In this document: one piece after another, positions 10,659 to 20,999 of the stretch
How the letters are laid out: each line of letters opens with the position of its first letter
Position numbering within the stretch: the stretch's first letter is position 1
Assembly (NCBI GenBank): GCA_002633005.1
Contig: NMRA01000084.1
Span: forward strand, 1,020,849-1,062,816
Reading direction: 5' to 3'
Source: Phoronis australis
Lineage: Eukaryota; Phoronida; Phoronidae
Length of the DNA stretch: 41,968 bases
Notes under the pieces: generated by a model
Seen by the model: the letters and a program-made list of their open reading frames with translations, nothing else
Database searches by the model: none
Told to the model about the DNA's origin: nothing
Position numbers and translations under genes: made by a program

Positions 10659-11262
10659 GTAATTCTTACTTCTCAAAGTTGTTCAAATCTTCTGTATGGC
10701 TATAATCAAATGCGTTTCTCCTAAGTTGGTATGCATGGGGTAACTCTTCAATGGTAAGGTTGCTTTGTATAAATGACAAGTATTGGTAGTGTCCCTTGGA
10801 TTCCAATGGTCCCAGATAATATGGGAGTCTAGTTTGAAAATTCTTCCAGATGAAGAGTGAAATTCCTTTTCCTGAATTCTTGCAGTATTTCCAGCATCTC
10901 ATGATCATTTTGTTTATTACGATTGTATCTTAAACTTGTATGAAATCATACAATTGTATTTTAACCTTGTATGAAATCATATTGCTTCCTATGCAGAGCG
11001 CCACTCTAAATAATGTTTCAATTTCCGGAAATTCTGTTATCGTGCGATTCCGCCATGGGAATGCAGTTTTGAAATTCATGTCCAAATGTTTCGCAATTCA
11101 GTGCGACCCCGAAATCCCATTTTTTGAAATTCGTGAGACCAAGATGGCCTGTTTTTTCTTAAGGTGTCCAATGTCTTTGCCAAAACAAGGAGGCATCTCT
11201 GTTGTGTGCAATTATTTTTGAATAACAGCATGATTCAGTCCATAATGTAATGTTTTTTCTAG
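10659..11262 (+). other. HSPBAP1 intron 4
   Basis: About 600 bp. It includes a small direct duplication near 10928-10981 (CTTGTATGAAATCATA twice). No gene is recognised. Confidence 0.5.
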
Positions 11263-11382
11263 AATGCCAAACCTGTGGAATTTACCCTTGAACCCGGAGA
11301 CGTGTTATACGTACCTAAGCAGTGGTGGCACTTTGTAGAATCCCTGGACACTACAATTAGTATTAACTCTTGGATTGAACTT
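11263..11382 (+). CDS. HSPBAP1: HSPBAP1 exon 5 (distal iron-binding His)
   Basis: Encodes residues 207-246, exactly 40 codons, phase 0 at both ends. It contains LEPGDVLYVPKQWWHFVESL, the end of the JmjC barrel, with His229 as the third Fe(II) ligand; INSWIEL closes the domain as in vertebrates. Acceptor TTTTTTCTAG ends at 11262 and donor GTGAGT starts at 11383, both strong. All three metal ligands are therefore present across exons 3 and 5, so the domain looks catalytically competent. Confidence 0.92.
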
Positions 11383-12036
11383 GTGAGTTGTTTACAACAA
11401 GCAAAATGTCAAATGAACTTGTGAGGTGGTTACTTGGTGCAAAATGTCGGATGCACAGTTTTTGGCTGCTGATACATTAGCAGAGACAAAAATTTGGTGC
11501 TCACCAGACGTCTTTACTGTACCACGAAACCAGCCATTAGATGTAATCTCTCAAAACGAGTTACTTTGTGATGCATTAATAGATGTATAGCCGGACTACA
11601 TGCATCTTACTTGCCTCATCTTTAAAAATGTTAATTTGGTTTTTACATTTTTTGTAGTATGGCGAGTCTGCAGTTGTAATTTTACATTTTACATCTACAG
11701 ATTAGCTCTGCAAACTTTAGTTTTTGACTAAGACCTAATAATTTCCAATTATCGCCCTATGTGATCATTGGTGTGATGCTCACTTACTAGTCTAAGACTA
11801 TATTGAGTTAGAGTTGCTCTATACTGCTTAATCCTTTCATCACTGGATTAGTATTGACTTTGTAGCAGAATATTACAAAAATGTCCATCATCAACGTTTC
11901 AATATAATCACAAAATCTTTGTCAAGGAAAAATTACACATAATTTTACACGATTCATATGTCAACAATTTCTGTGTTACTGTAAGTCCATTGATTAAAGT
12001 ATTCTCAGATAGTCGTAAAGTGTGTTTTGTTTTCAG
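11383..12036 (+). other. HSPBAP1 intron 5
   Basis: About 650 bp, AT-rich, no recognised gene or repeat. It ends with the strong acceptor TTTTGTTTTCAG. Confidence 0.5.
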
Positions 12037-12138
12037 CCTGAAGATGATACTACACGTGTCTCTGAAGCCATTACTCGAATTCTTGTGATGTCGCTGATGT
12101 CAGAGCAGCCGTTGTGCGACTGGCTCAATCCTACCCAG
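12037..12138 (+). CDS. HSPBAP1: HSPBAP1 exon 6
   Basis: 34 codons, residues 247-280, phase 0 at both ends. It contains PEDDTTRVSEAITRILVMSL and CDWLNPTQ; the family has the matching acidic start, EEAITRMLV helix and WLNPTE end. This is the helical segment after the JmjC core that in FIH-type proteins contributes to dimer contacts. Donor GTCAGT at 12139. Confidence 0.9.
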
Positions 12139-12157
12139 GTCAGTTTTCCTGTTAACG

Positions 12158-13640
12158 TATTCGCCCTAATAAGTGCCTATGCTCCTATAAGCGCCCCCCC
12201 CACATGTTTTCAGACTTGGCTGAAATAAGCGCCTAGCCCATGATCACATACATGCAAAAAATGCCTTACCTACAGTCCTAAAATTTTACAGTGACATCTT
12301 CAATTTATCAACAAGATCCGGCAGTCCTGGATAAATCATTATGTACAGAATTTTTAGACCACCAGCCTCGCCACTATGTTGGTGTTTAGCCGTGACTATA
12401 CACTTCAAACTTCTAGCATGTTTGAAAAAGAACGCAAAAGTTTTGCTGATCTCACGAGGAACATGTTCCACTATGGTCTGGTCTTTCATAATGGACACGA
12501 TAATGTACTTGCCAAAGAGATTGAATCTTTCACATACAGTTTACAATTCTCCCTCAACAGGATTCCAAATTTCTTTGTACACGTGAAAACCGCAAATCGA
12601 AGACGCCGGGTACTCACTGTGCCATTCAGCTGACGACCATCTCATGAATAAAAAAACTTTTTAAAAGCACGTGGCCATGAAGCGTGTGCTACATACCTGT
12701 CATTGCAGATATTAGTCTTGGGGAACTATTCACGAAATTACAAGTAGCATAGCATCGGCAAGAAGTAAACATTGACACTAATTTCCCAAAGTTTCTTATG
12801 CCGTAAAAAACTGTTGCGTTATTTTTAAGAGGAATTGTTTTATTAATCACTTTTTTGATTTATTCATATTTGGTGTTTTTAAAGTCAAATACTTGATGAA
12901 ATACCCCACTGATAGTGAACACCTCTGCACGCTTACGCCCAAATCTCTCGGAAAGTAATTGATTATCAGACTGTCACGCATCCAGTCACCCGGCGACTCA
13001 TCGGCCTTACTGTGACAATTCTCGCACGTAGAGGATGAGACCAGCAAGTGCTAAATTAGACGCGTTCTGCATTATCGCTTTTCTTTAGTTACAATGCACA
13101 CCTACTAGATCGTTACATTGCGTTTACGCCGGCAAATGAACACTGAAGACACGCACACCCTTGCTCACTCTCACACACTTGGACGATCTTCAAAACAAAC
13201 GTAACATGACAACGTATGCTTGTCTAGTTATTTTTCTTGTGATGCAGTGTGCGATCTTGTGCAGATTTAGACTTAACCTGCTGTTAATCCCGACGTCTTA
13301 GAAACTTAATAAAAATCTTATGGACGCTATTTGGAAAACTTTAAGTGATGATTTCAGTTAATTTGTTGAGTCGAAACTGTTTTTTTTATTTAGACAAGCT
13401 GCCATATCGACGATCGCGAGGCAGTGACACATCCACGAGTGTTTGCCCTGGGATTTCAGCACTATTTTCTGTAAAATGATCGTAATTTAATAACAAAGTT
13501 TGATAGCACTGTCACAGAGCGTAAATACTAGCTTTCAATTTCACCCATTTCGGAAACCAAGTTTCAAACACCTTAGGTTACAATAAAGGCCCCCCTGAAA
13601 TAAATTTTCCATGCTCAGGCGCTTATTAGGGCCAATACTG
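12158..13640. mobile_element. TIR element with HIRAN-like ORF, in HSPBAP1 intron 6
   Basis: The left end has CGCCCTAATAAGTGCCT (near 12162) and the right end has AGGCGCTTATTAGGGCC (near 13617), an inverted pair of about 20 bp, with more GC-rich similarity just inside (runs of C at about 12190, CCCCCC at about 13590). Length about 1.48 kb. It holds a minus-strand HIRAN-like fragment and nothing that looks like a transposase. I could not define a target duplication, so the exact ends are approximate. A nonautonomous DNA transposon is the simplest reading. Confidence 0.5.
12286..12588 (-). pseudogene. HIRAN-like domain ORF, interrupted by a stop
   Basis: Reading the minus strand from 12588 gives FHVYKEIWNPVEGEL, an in-frame TAA (12543-12541), then TVCERFNLFGKYIIVSIMKD and TIVEHVPREISKTFAFFFK, with GGLKI later. 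The order (VYK-WNP-GE-L, then C-E, then a basic GHVPREIS-like block, a hydrophobic FF stretch, and a C-terminal LVDKL) is that of the small HIRAN-like domain proteins that occur in many copies in marine invertebrate genomes. HIRAN folds in helicases (HLTF) bind 3' DNA ends. The TAA and a degraded middle (KCIVTAKHQHSGEAGG) mark it as a relic. The plus-strand frames over the same bases are shadows. Confidence 0.55.
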
Positions 13641-14689
13641 TAAGACTCATGGGGTTGCCTGGCAACCGTACAAGACAAAAGATACCAGACAAAATACCAT
13701 TTTTCCCCAACTTGACGGCTAGTTGTGTTAACAGCAAAAACGACTGGTAATGGCAGCAGCAAATTTCTTATTAAAGAATGATTTAGCCAGCTAACTAACT
13801 GTTGATTCCCATCATTCTCTGTCAGCAGGGGAGACTACTCTGGCAATGAATTTGACTTCCATCTGGCTGTCATGACGGGGCATTTCAGGTCATTTTGTCT
13901 GAACACTTTTGTTGTGTACCATATAAGCAGTAATATCATTTCATTGTCCTAACTGGTGATTCTGCTCGCAATGAAAAATTCTGGTGACTTCAGTTGTCAT
14001 GATTTTTCATTTGGGGGCTAGACTAACTTTCCTGTAAATTTTTCGTTCATTCGTGGTCATGATGAATGGTTGATATGATAGTGCTCAACTATCAAGATGG
14101 GAAATTGTGGGTCAGTTGTATGCCCCCAGGTTGAAAATTGGTGGATATGTTGCTGCTGAAAAGACGACTACTGAGGTTGATTTCCGAACGGGTCCAACTA
14201 TTGTGGTACCCCTTGTGGCAATATTTTTGAATCTGCAGCTGTATCTCCTTAACCGCTTGCAGGATTTTTTTTTGAAATTTGGCACTGAGAGTTTTTATAT
14301 GAATGTTGCAACAAATGACGACACCTTTTGGGCAGATTTCAGTTTTGCTGCGCCCTCTAGTGGCACTTTTATTTTTTTTTACAATTTTACGTCAGTCTTT
14401 TCATTGAAGGAATTTCATGAAATTTGACAAATAGCTTTCTATTAAGGAGAAAACAACACCTTTCTATTTCGAGACGGATTAGTCATATTCCGCATAACCT
14501 AGGGTCCATTTTAGTTACTTTTGAGTGTTTTGTGGCGTCACCTTCTCCAGCCGCTTTAGTGCTCATTATCTTGGATTTAACTATTTACAGAGTGTAGTCC
14601 ACATGCAATTTCGCTTTTAAAAGTTGCAAAAATCTGCACCTTTTGTCAACTGCCAACTTTTAGTCTGGGTCGCTTAAAAGGGTACTAAA
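13641..14689 (+). other. HSPBAP1 intron 6, middle part
   Basis: About 1 kb without a recognised gene. The tract around 14110-14420 has an open frame of 106 codons (MGQLYAPRLKIGG...) without family resemblance and with T-runs, so I treat it as noncoding, probably old repeat. Confidence 0.4.
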
Positions 14690-14985
14690 CGTTTTTTAAT
14701 GTACTTTGCTAAAGTGGCAAGCGTGACCTACGCTTTTAGCAAAGTACATGGCAACTGTTGGAAAAGACCATCCACCAAAGACCATAATGTCCAATCTGTG
14801 ACAAATGGAGCATGAGTTTAGGTTGATTCCTTTCTTTAAGTTGGATGATTGACATCGATGATGCACTGGCAGGTGACAGAACAAGGAGCATTATTTTGTT
14901 TCAGAGAACTGGACAAGAAAGTCGTTTTTAGTATCTGTTAAGAGGCAAACTCCAGATTTGGTACATGCATCCTTTTAACCAAAAG
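14690..14985 (+). repeat. Dispersed repeat R1, copy with inverted core
   Basis: Starts with GGTACTAAACG as in the copy at 5817 and ends with TTTCAGAGAACTGGAC and GAAAGTCGTTTTTAGTAT in the same orientation as that copy. The middle (about 14730-14888, with CCATAATGTCCAATCTGTG) is the reverse complement of 5870-6030. At the left inversion joint is a perfect 15-bp hairpin: ATGTACTTTGCTAAA at 14699-14713 and TTTAGCAAAGTACAT at 14735-14749. Confidence 0.75.
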
Positions 14986-15283
14986 TCAGTCTCATCTTGT
15001 TTACACAGATGAGAAATGATTTCTAGGCTTGAAAAGAACTGGCTAGTCATTACTGCTTCTGACCAAGCTGCTCACGGCGGGTTAGTTTCAGTTGCCAAAG
15101 CAGCATCGCCACCTGGGTATTCCAGGCGATTTATTGTAACCAGCCTTATCCAAACAGAGAATATAAGTACCCGACGACATTGCTTCGGAAGAGAAAACAT
15201 GTCTGTAAAGAAAGTAGATGTTTGTAACACCAGGACATACTTTTTTGAAAAACTTTAAGTGTGCTTTCAACTGTTTTTTCCAG

Positions 15284-15733
15284 GAAGCAAGTTGTATGGA
15301 GGACAACTTATCATTGCTGTCCTCAGCACTAAGAAATGTTTCAACTAGATTAGACCAGGCGGACACAGAACCTGATAACAAGAGGACAAAGTTTGAAGCA
15401 GGAAACGGAGCATCTGAAACCACTTCAGGTATTAAGGATGGAAGGGGCAGTCTGGGACAGTGCCACTTATGTAGCTGTTGTGGCCGGGAATTGGGAAGCA
15501 GCGAACTGGAAGTACCTAAGTACGGAGATGGTAATCAATGCCAACAATGTGAAGGAGTGGACCTTGGACAGTCTGCCACAGTGATCGAGTCTTCATCTTT
15601 GGAGCATGGAGACAGAAAGAACACTAGTGTAAGAGACATTAACCTGAAGGATTTTGTGAGCTGTTTGACTTGTCCAGAGATGGTGGCGTTGTTGGCTGAA
15701 AAGCTCGAGGATGTGACTGATAGAAAGCTATGA
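15284..15733 (+). CDS. HSPBAP1: HSPBAP1 exon 7 (C-terminal tail and stop)
   Basis: Last coding exon: 149 residues (281-429) and stop TGA... at 15731-15733 (the frame closes there). It begins with EASCMEDNLSLLSSALRNVS, matching the post-WLNPTE helix of the family, and ends with KDFVSCLTCPEMVALLAEKL, matching the short helix that closes vertebrate HSPBAP1. Between them is a polar linker that carries a cysteine cluster: Cys340, 343, 345, 346 and Cys366, 369 (CHLCSCCGREL ... CQQC), a CxxCG-x19-CxxC zinc-knuckle-like arrangement that I do not recall from the vertebrate tail. The acceptor CTGTTTTTTCCAG ends at 15283. Total spliced length is divisible by three, supporting all seven exon calls. Confidence 0.88.
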   Translation, partial: EASCMEDNLSLLSSALRNVSTRLDQADTEPDNKRTKFEAGNGASETTSGIKDGRGSLGQCHLCSCCGRELGSSELEVPKYGDGNQCQQCEGVDLGQSATVIESSSLEHGDRKNTSVRDINLKDFVSCLTCPEMVALLAEKLEDVTDRKL

Positions 15734-16790
15734 TGCTTGTAACCTGTAACACACATTTAACAAGGGGTAGCAAACTTGGTATGTTCAGTTACTAGTGAAA
15801 AGGTACCTTAACAAATGTCGGACTTAGGTGGACTTAGGTGGTTCATAACTTCTCTATATTAATAATTTGCTATGAATCCTTGCAACAGATGTATTGTCAA
15901 TGGTTGTGAGTATCTTGGACATCTCTGACTGAAATCTGATTAAAGGCTTGTCTTTATTTTACCGCTAGTTTGAAGTCAAAGGCAAATTAAAAGAATATTT
16001 TATTGGGTTAGATCTTTCTGGCTTTTGTTGGTGTGCTTTTCAGTTGAAAAGGATGGTAACAAGGAAACCACAGTGATCTGTGTGTGACTTGACCAGTATG
16101 TTAGGTTCAGTCTGCACACCTTCCGTTTAGATACAAGTGTTAAGTTGGATTTTGCGTTGACTGAAGGAAGCTCTTCAGGGTTCATTGGGGTTGGACAACG
16201 CTAAAATTGCGCATTCAAAATGACACAGGTACGCATTGTCTGTGACTTTGGTTGGTGCCATAAATGAAACCCTGTCTCTGTGAGACCCAGTTTATCAGAG
16301 TAGAAGACCTAATTCCTTTTTCAGCCAGATAAGCAACTGTAAATTGAATCAAGAGATTTGTACAATTTCCGCTTTTCCCGTCAAGAATGAGGCCTGCTAG
16401 GAGATGTGAATGCGGTCTAAGCTGATATTTTTAGTGTGAGCATTGTCAAGACATTTTTGATAGGCCTAAGAATTAATAACTTTGTTTCTTATATGCTTTG
16501 GTAGGAACCTTATTTCACGAGATACTGGTCCCTTTCCCCGCATGAAGTAATTTTTCTACATACATTTATAAGCTCCTTAATATTCCCTTGATATACTACA
16601 TTATGGAAGATAGCAGACTTTAAAAAATGGTCGTTGTTTATCAAGGATTGACTTTGAGTGCCACCCACGCAGAGCGCATTCAAAGATTTTAAATGGCACA
16701 GTGAATTAAATGTTGTCCTTGGCGCTTTCCTGAGAAAGAAACTTAAAGACCAACTATTTTATGATAACTTACATTTTATGGCTATAAGAA
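15734..16790 (+). other. HSPBAP1 3' flank
   Basis: Contains the likely 3' untranslated region. A possible polyadenylation signal ATTAAA at 15939-15944 is followed by a T/GT-rich tract. A short direct duplication GGACTTAGGT x2 lies at about 15822. Nothing coding is recognised before the BRCT-containing relic. Confidence 0.4.
15939..15944 (+). terminator. Possible poly(A) signal of HSPBAP1 (ATTAAA)
   Basis: ATTAAA, the commonest AATAAA variant, 206 bases after the stop codon, followed within 15 bases by TGTCTTTATTTT. No canonical AATAAA lies closer to the stop. Confidence 0.35.
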
Positions 16791-18499
16791 CAAAGTCGAA
16801 GTAACAAGATCTATTCAGGCAAATGAAAGATTTACTAATTTGGAAAGCAATATTAACTTGGGTGGTGTCCGTCAAGGTAATTTCAAAATTTCATTTGATA
16901 AGTCTGGAAAGGCCCAACCAGTTTCTATCAATAAAGACCATGCCCTGACAATAATTAGTCCAGCACCTCCTGGTTGTGAGTCTTCGTATCCACATGTGCT
17001 GCAAAACCTGTGTAGCAATGTGCCAATGAAGAACACTAATTTCCAGTGTTAAGGACTATCTAAACTTACTGATGATATTACAGAGCTGCAGTGTGTGCAG
17101 TTGATTTGGCACAGTCTGTATTGCATGTTTGAAGTTCTGCACAAGGAGCCTAGACATATTTTAAAAGAGCAATCTCCTGTCGGGTCTCTTAAAGCATCTG
17201 ACTATACATTTTCGTATTCCAAACAGCAGCTGCTATCATACAAATTCCATGCTGAATGGTTTTATCAGCTTTTTTGCCTACGGTATTCAGCCAAAAGACT
17301 CGCGCCTTACATGCTGAAATTTGTAGATTACGCGCCATACTTCTTGACAAATCTTGAATTCCCGATCTGTAGGTTTTCTACCGAAGAAGAACACACAAAT
17401 TATCGCCATAACATGTTTTATTACAACCACGCGACACGAAATTGTGGAAATTCATCAGATGATTCACATTTTTCTATACTGTTGTCTCAGTGGAGGAAGT
17501 TGTACTGCGACATTTCCAATGGAGACCCACAAGCATACAAAGCATTTAGCGCTTACATTGACAACCACAGTAAAACAAAGGCCACCCAAATAATTGCTCG
17601 CAAGTTTTTTTGTTCTGGAGCAAAGTACGCAAAAGTGGATTGTTGCTCACTCCAACTAATAATTCTGAACGATCGGCCAACGATGCAAAATTGCAAGCCA
17701 TTTCATCACTCACATCACAACAAATGTCTTTTTCTCGGGAAAGGAAGCTTCTTCATGGCATGTCTTTCATTTTGTCTGGTAATATTCCAAAGTTCAATAA
17801 CCAAAATTATTCACATGAACAGTTGAAAGAACTGATCGTTTCTAATGGTGTCAGGAAAGGCATGACTTACTGGACTAAAAAGGAAGTCTAAGTTACGTCG
17901 TTTTAGTTAACCTACCAAAACCACCAAAGCCTCCTGTTGTTGTTCGCGAAGCTGTTCATAGTGGACACACTGTTCTAAATTTTCAGTTTCTCTATGATAT
18001 CATCAGCAAATCTGAGGTCCAGGATGCACAAGCATATGTACCTGAAGTAGTTGACAAGCTAAAGAAAAAGTTCACAGTTGCTCCCTCCCAATATAGACTC
18101 AATTCAAGCAAAAGGGCCAGAATGATTTCCTTGCTGAAAACAAGGAAACGAAGAAAGAGGTGTTTAAAAACAAAGAAGACGCCCAGGAATGTACACTTGT
18201 TCTATACTAAAGTCAAAATTCAAGAATTGTTAAAGACTCAGCGAAATTTCCGTGATGTTCCACAATTAACATCAAAGTTTTCCAAACAGTTTTCAGCTTT
18301 ACCTGCGGATATCAAAGCTAAATACAAAGAGATGTGGTTAAAAGCCAAGGAAGAGGAGACGTGTCGTTTGAAAGAGAATGCAGACCTTCGTCAATACAAC
18401 ACTTGCCAGCAACCCAATTGTATGTCTATTTTGTTGTCCCATAGCAGTGTGCAAAAGTCCAGCAAGTACGTTGTGCCTGTACCAGAATTGCCTGTGTAG
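16790..18499 (+). pseudogene. Broken gene with BRCT domain and HMG-box-like segment
   Basis: A continuous protein-like track that changes frame. Frame 1 runs from about 16801 with an in-frame TAA at 17050 and continues to about 17640 (AEWFYQLFCLRYSAKRLAPY and similar, unrecognised). Frame 0 (about 17640-17891) opens the BRCT domain: LLHGMSFILSGNIPKF, LKELIVSNGVRKGMTYWTKK. A one-base shift at 17889-17891 moves to frame 2, which completes it (SYVVLVNLPKPP, VVREAVHSGHTVLNFQFLYD) and continues through a Lys/Arg-rich linker to an HMG-box-like segment (NVHLFYTKVKIQELLKTQ, then FSALPADIKAKYKEMWLKAK) and a stop at 18499. BRCT domains bind phosphopeptides or DNA ends in repair proteins; HMG boxes bind DNA. 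With two shifts and one stop it cannot encode a full protein as written. It could be an old host-gene copy or mobile-element cargo; I do not recognise a named family. Confidence 0.55.
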
Positions 18500-19815
18500 T
18501 GCTTTTATGCAAGTCCGTTAGACTTTTTTCCATATTTTGTTGGTGAGTCCGGGTTATACTTTTATACGTGTTTCTGTTCGGTGAGTTTTTGTCATTGGGG
18601 TGTCCAAAATGATTTTTATTTGTTCAATGTGCATTTGCAGTGCTGTTTTGTTCACTGTTAGTTGCAGAATTTCTGTAGAAAGTTTTCAGTTCTTGTGCTG
18701 TCAGGACTGAATTTGGTTTACGGTTGTCGGACTTCCGCATGTCAAAAGGCTCACTCACATATTTAGTATTATGGCCTGGTGAGGGACGAAATCTTTTACA
18801 GTGTCTGATGTTATTCACATTACATGTTCAGTATTATTGTCTGTTTTCCGACTGTACATGTACTTTATCATTCCCCAGTGTAGAATTCACATTTTTGTGT
18901 GGTATCATTGTCTAATTGGTTTACATATGTTACTGGACTTACAGATCTAGGAAATGGTGTCATAAGCGTATTGAAAAGTGTTTGATTTGCCAACAGTATT
19001 AGAATCTCTACTGTACAGCAATTTGGTAAAGCAAGTGTCCAGGAGACCTGATTAAATCAGTGACACCCGATATTTATAAACATACATGTACTTGCTTTAT
19101 TCTCAAGTGGAAATAAAATGACGCAGTAATATCACCACAGAGGAAACCAAGTAAAATACACAGTCGGGCACGGCAGGTGGGAAATAGTGCAAAGACTGAC
19201 AAATGGAGGAAGTACAGGCTTCTCAAATGCAATCAAAAGGATTCCAATAAATTCAATCGCTTCATATCGTGCTCAACATGTCGAATTGACATGTTTTCCT
19301 AAAATTCTTCACGGGTGATTCTTTTGTTGACGAACTTGGTAGGCATACTTAATGTCCGTTTCTCTCTTTCAGTGTCTGAACGTGCTCTAAATATAAAGGA
19401 TAGGTTGTAAATGTCACAAACACATGGACTAGCTGTAAAGAAACGTGGAACTAAGACTTTTATCTGCAACGTGATTTTGCGCAAACGAACTCTTCACCCA
19501 GGACGATTGGCCTTATCCTGCGCTAGACGAGGTCAGCCGACATGCCAATTATCCTATTATGTGTTGAGTGTACTCAATCGACTATAATAAGTTGCAGCTG
19601 AGCTGCGCTAGGAGAGTGCACTCACTTCAGGACTCTTGTGATTTTCATTCAGAAATTCTAAGAGCCCTGGAATGTTGTTTAGATATGTGAGCATGCGCAA
19701 TAGATGCAAAAGATTAAGAAGAAAATTATTCCTTCGTAATGCGTGACCAACAAAATATCGGTTTTGGCACTTGATATGTTCAGTTACAGGAAAAAGAAAG
19801 TAAAATAACAAAAAA
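18500..19815. other. No recognised gene
   Basis: About 1.3 kb with only short frames. One small palindromic patch, ACATGTCGAATTGACATGT, sits at 19277-19295. No repeat ends are apparent. Confidence 0.4.
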
Positions 19816-19995
19816 CCGGTAATGGCGGCGCTAATATGCATAAAAACGCATATGAGACATTTTTTCGGCTTGTTAACATCTTTTTTCGGCTTGTTAACTG
19901 CTTTTTTCGGTTTTCACACTTTTTTTCCTTTGCAAAAATGCAACTTAGAAGTTGAAGTCCGGGGGGAGTGCACGGGAGGCCATTTTTCGCCTCAG
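19816..19995 (+). repeat. Dispersed repeat R2, left copy
   Basis: Begins CCGGTAATGGCGGCGCTAAT and contains GACATTTTTTCGGCTTGTTAAC, AAAAATGCAACTT and GAAGTTGAAGTCC, ending GGCCATTTTTCG. The same series of blocks, same orientation, occurs at 24890-25045. This copy has an extra internal duplication of the CTTTTTTCGGCTTGTTAAC unit. The two copies bracket relic A. Confidence 0.75.
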
Positions 19996-20572
19996 CTAAT
20001 TTGCATACGGTTACTTACTGTATGAATACCACAATGAAAGTGTACATAAGCCAATATCAACACTAAGTGCGCAACTTTCAGTGCTTGTATAGTCAGCTCG
20101 CCACTTTCCTTTTCCACTTCACAAACAACGGTGAGCAAGATATCAATCAGTGAGTTTGGTAAGATAGGACCACACGGCAACACTCCTTCGCCAGTCCGCA
20201 TCCACCGCCCTTGTCCCTCGTCATAGGGTTTTGGCTATTCAGTTACGAGTTCACAAGCGCGCTTGTACAAAGCGACACGGTGATTTACTCGTTGAATATG
20301 ACGTTTCCGTGCAGCCAGGCACTGGGGAAGTCGAGCAAGGTCAACCTTGGACTTGTAACAGAGCATTTCATGTTCACCAACCATGTTGCGCCAAATCTTG
20401 GTACGAGTAGCATCTATCGATTAACCACGACTCGTACATGAGGCAGGTGAACTCCTCTATCTCTTTCAAAACTTCAGAAGTTACAGCCCAATCAACGACA
20501 AGTTGCTTGAATGCTCGGTGAAACTGTGGATTCTTTTCCAGGTTTTTACGGGGACCAATCTTTCCTTCACCT

Positions 20573-20576
20573 TTAA
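20573..20576. repeat. TTAA target duplication, left
   Basis: TTAA immediately outside the left inverted repeat; the partner is at 22255-22258. Removing the element plus one TTAA rejoins the relic A frame as codons for NAFKGEG, so the insertion site is exact. Confidence 0.85.
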
Positions 20577-20732
20577 AGGCGAAGGCAACCTTTTTCATGT
20601 CATTTTGAGCTAAAATAAGGTTGGTTGGTTATCCTAGACATATTTTCCACTTAATTACAGCTTTTCGTAATTTTATTAATTACTCGTCCTCTGCTCCGGA
20701 AGTGACGTTTTAGGAGGCAAGCGTTTCCCGCC
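20577..20732 (+). repeat. Kolobok-like left terminal inverted repeat
   Basis: About 156 bp matching 22098-22254 in reverse complement, including CCTAGACATATTTTCCACTT and GGAAGTGACGTTTTAGGAGG. Most differences are single substitutions and one short region near 20690. Confidence 0.88.
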
Positions 20733-20999
20733 ACTTGGTTTTGCGTTGAGTTTATCGTGCGAATCTGTTCTATTCTACTTTTGTTTTGTGCTGTTTTCCA
20801 ACATTTGTCGCCACCACTTTCCATCGGCGAGTATTCTGCGGAAAGATAGGTTAGTAGAGAACTCAACTACGTTGGATTTAGGGATTGTTTAGTGTGTTGT
20901 AAGCTGAAAATGGCTGGAGTCGGTGACCCGTATCACAGTGACAGTACTGTGAGTGACGGAGACCTTGTTCACAGCAGTGCATGGTGACGAGGAATTTTT

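Noticed and set aside
12341-12633. Plus-strand frames of 81 and 85 codons in HSPBAP1 intron 6
   Set aside because: Antisense shadows of the HIRAN-like relic.
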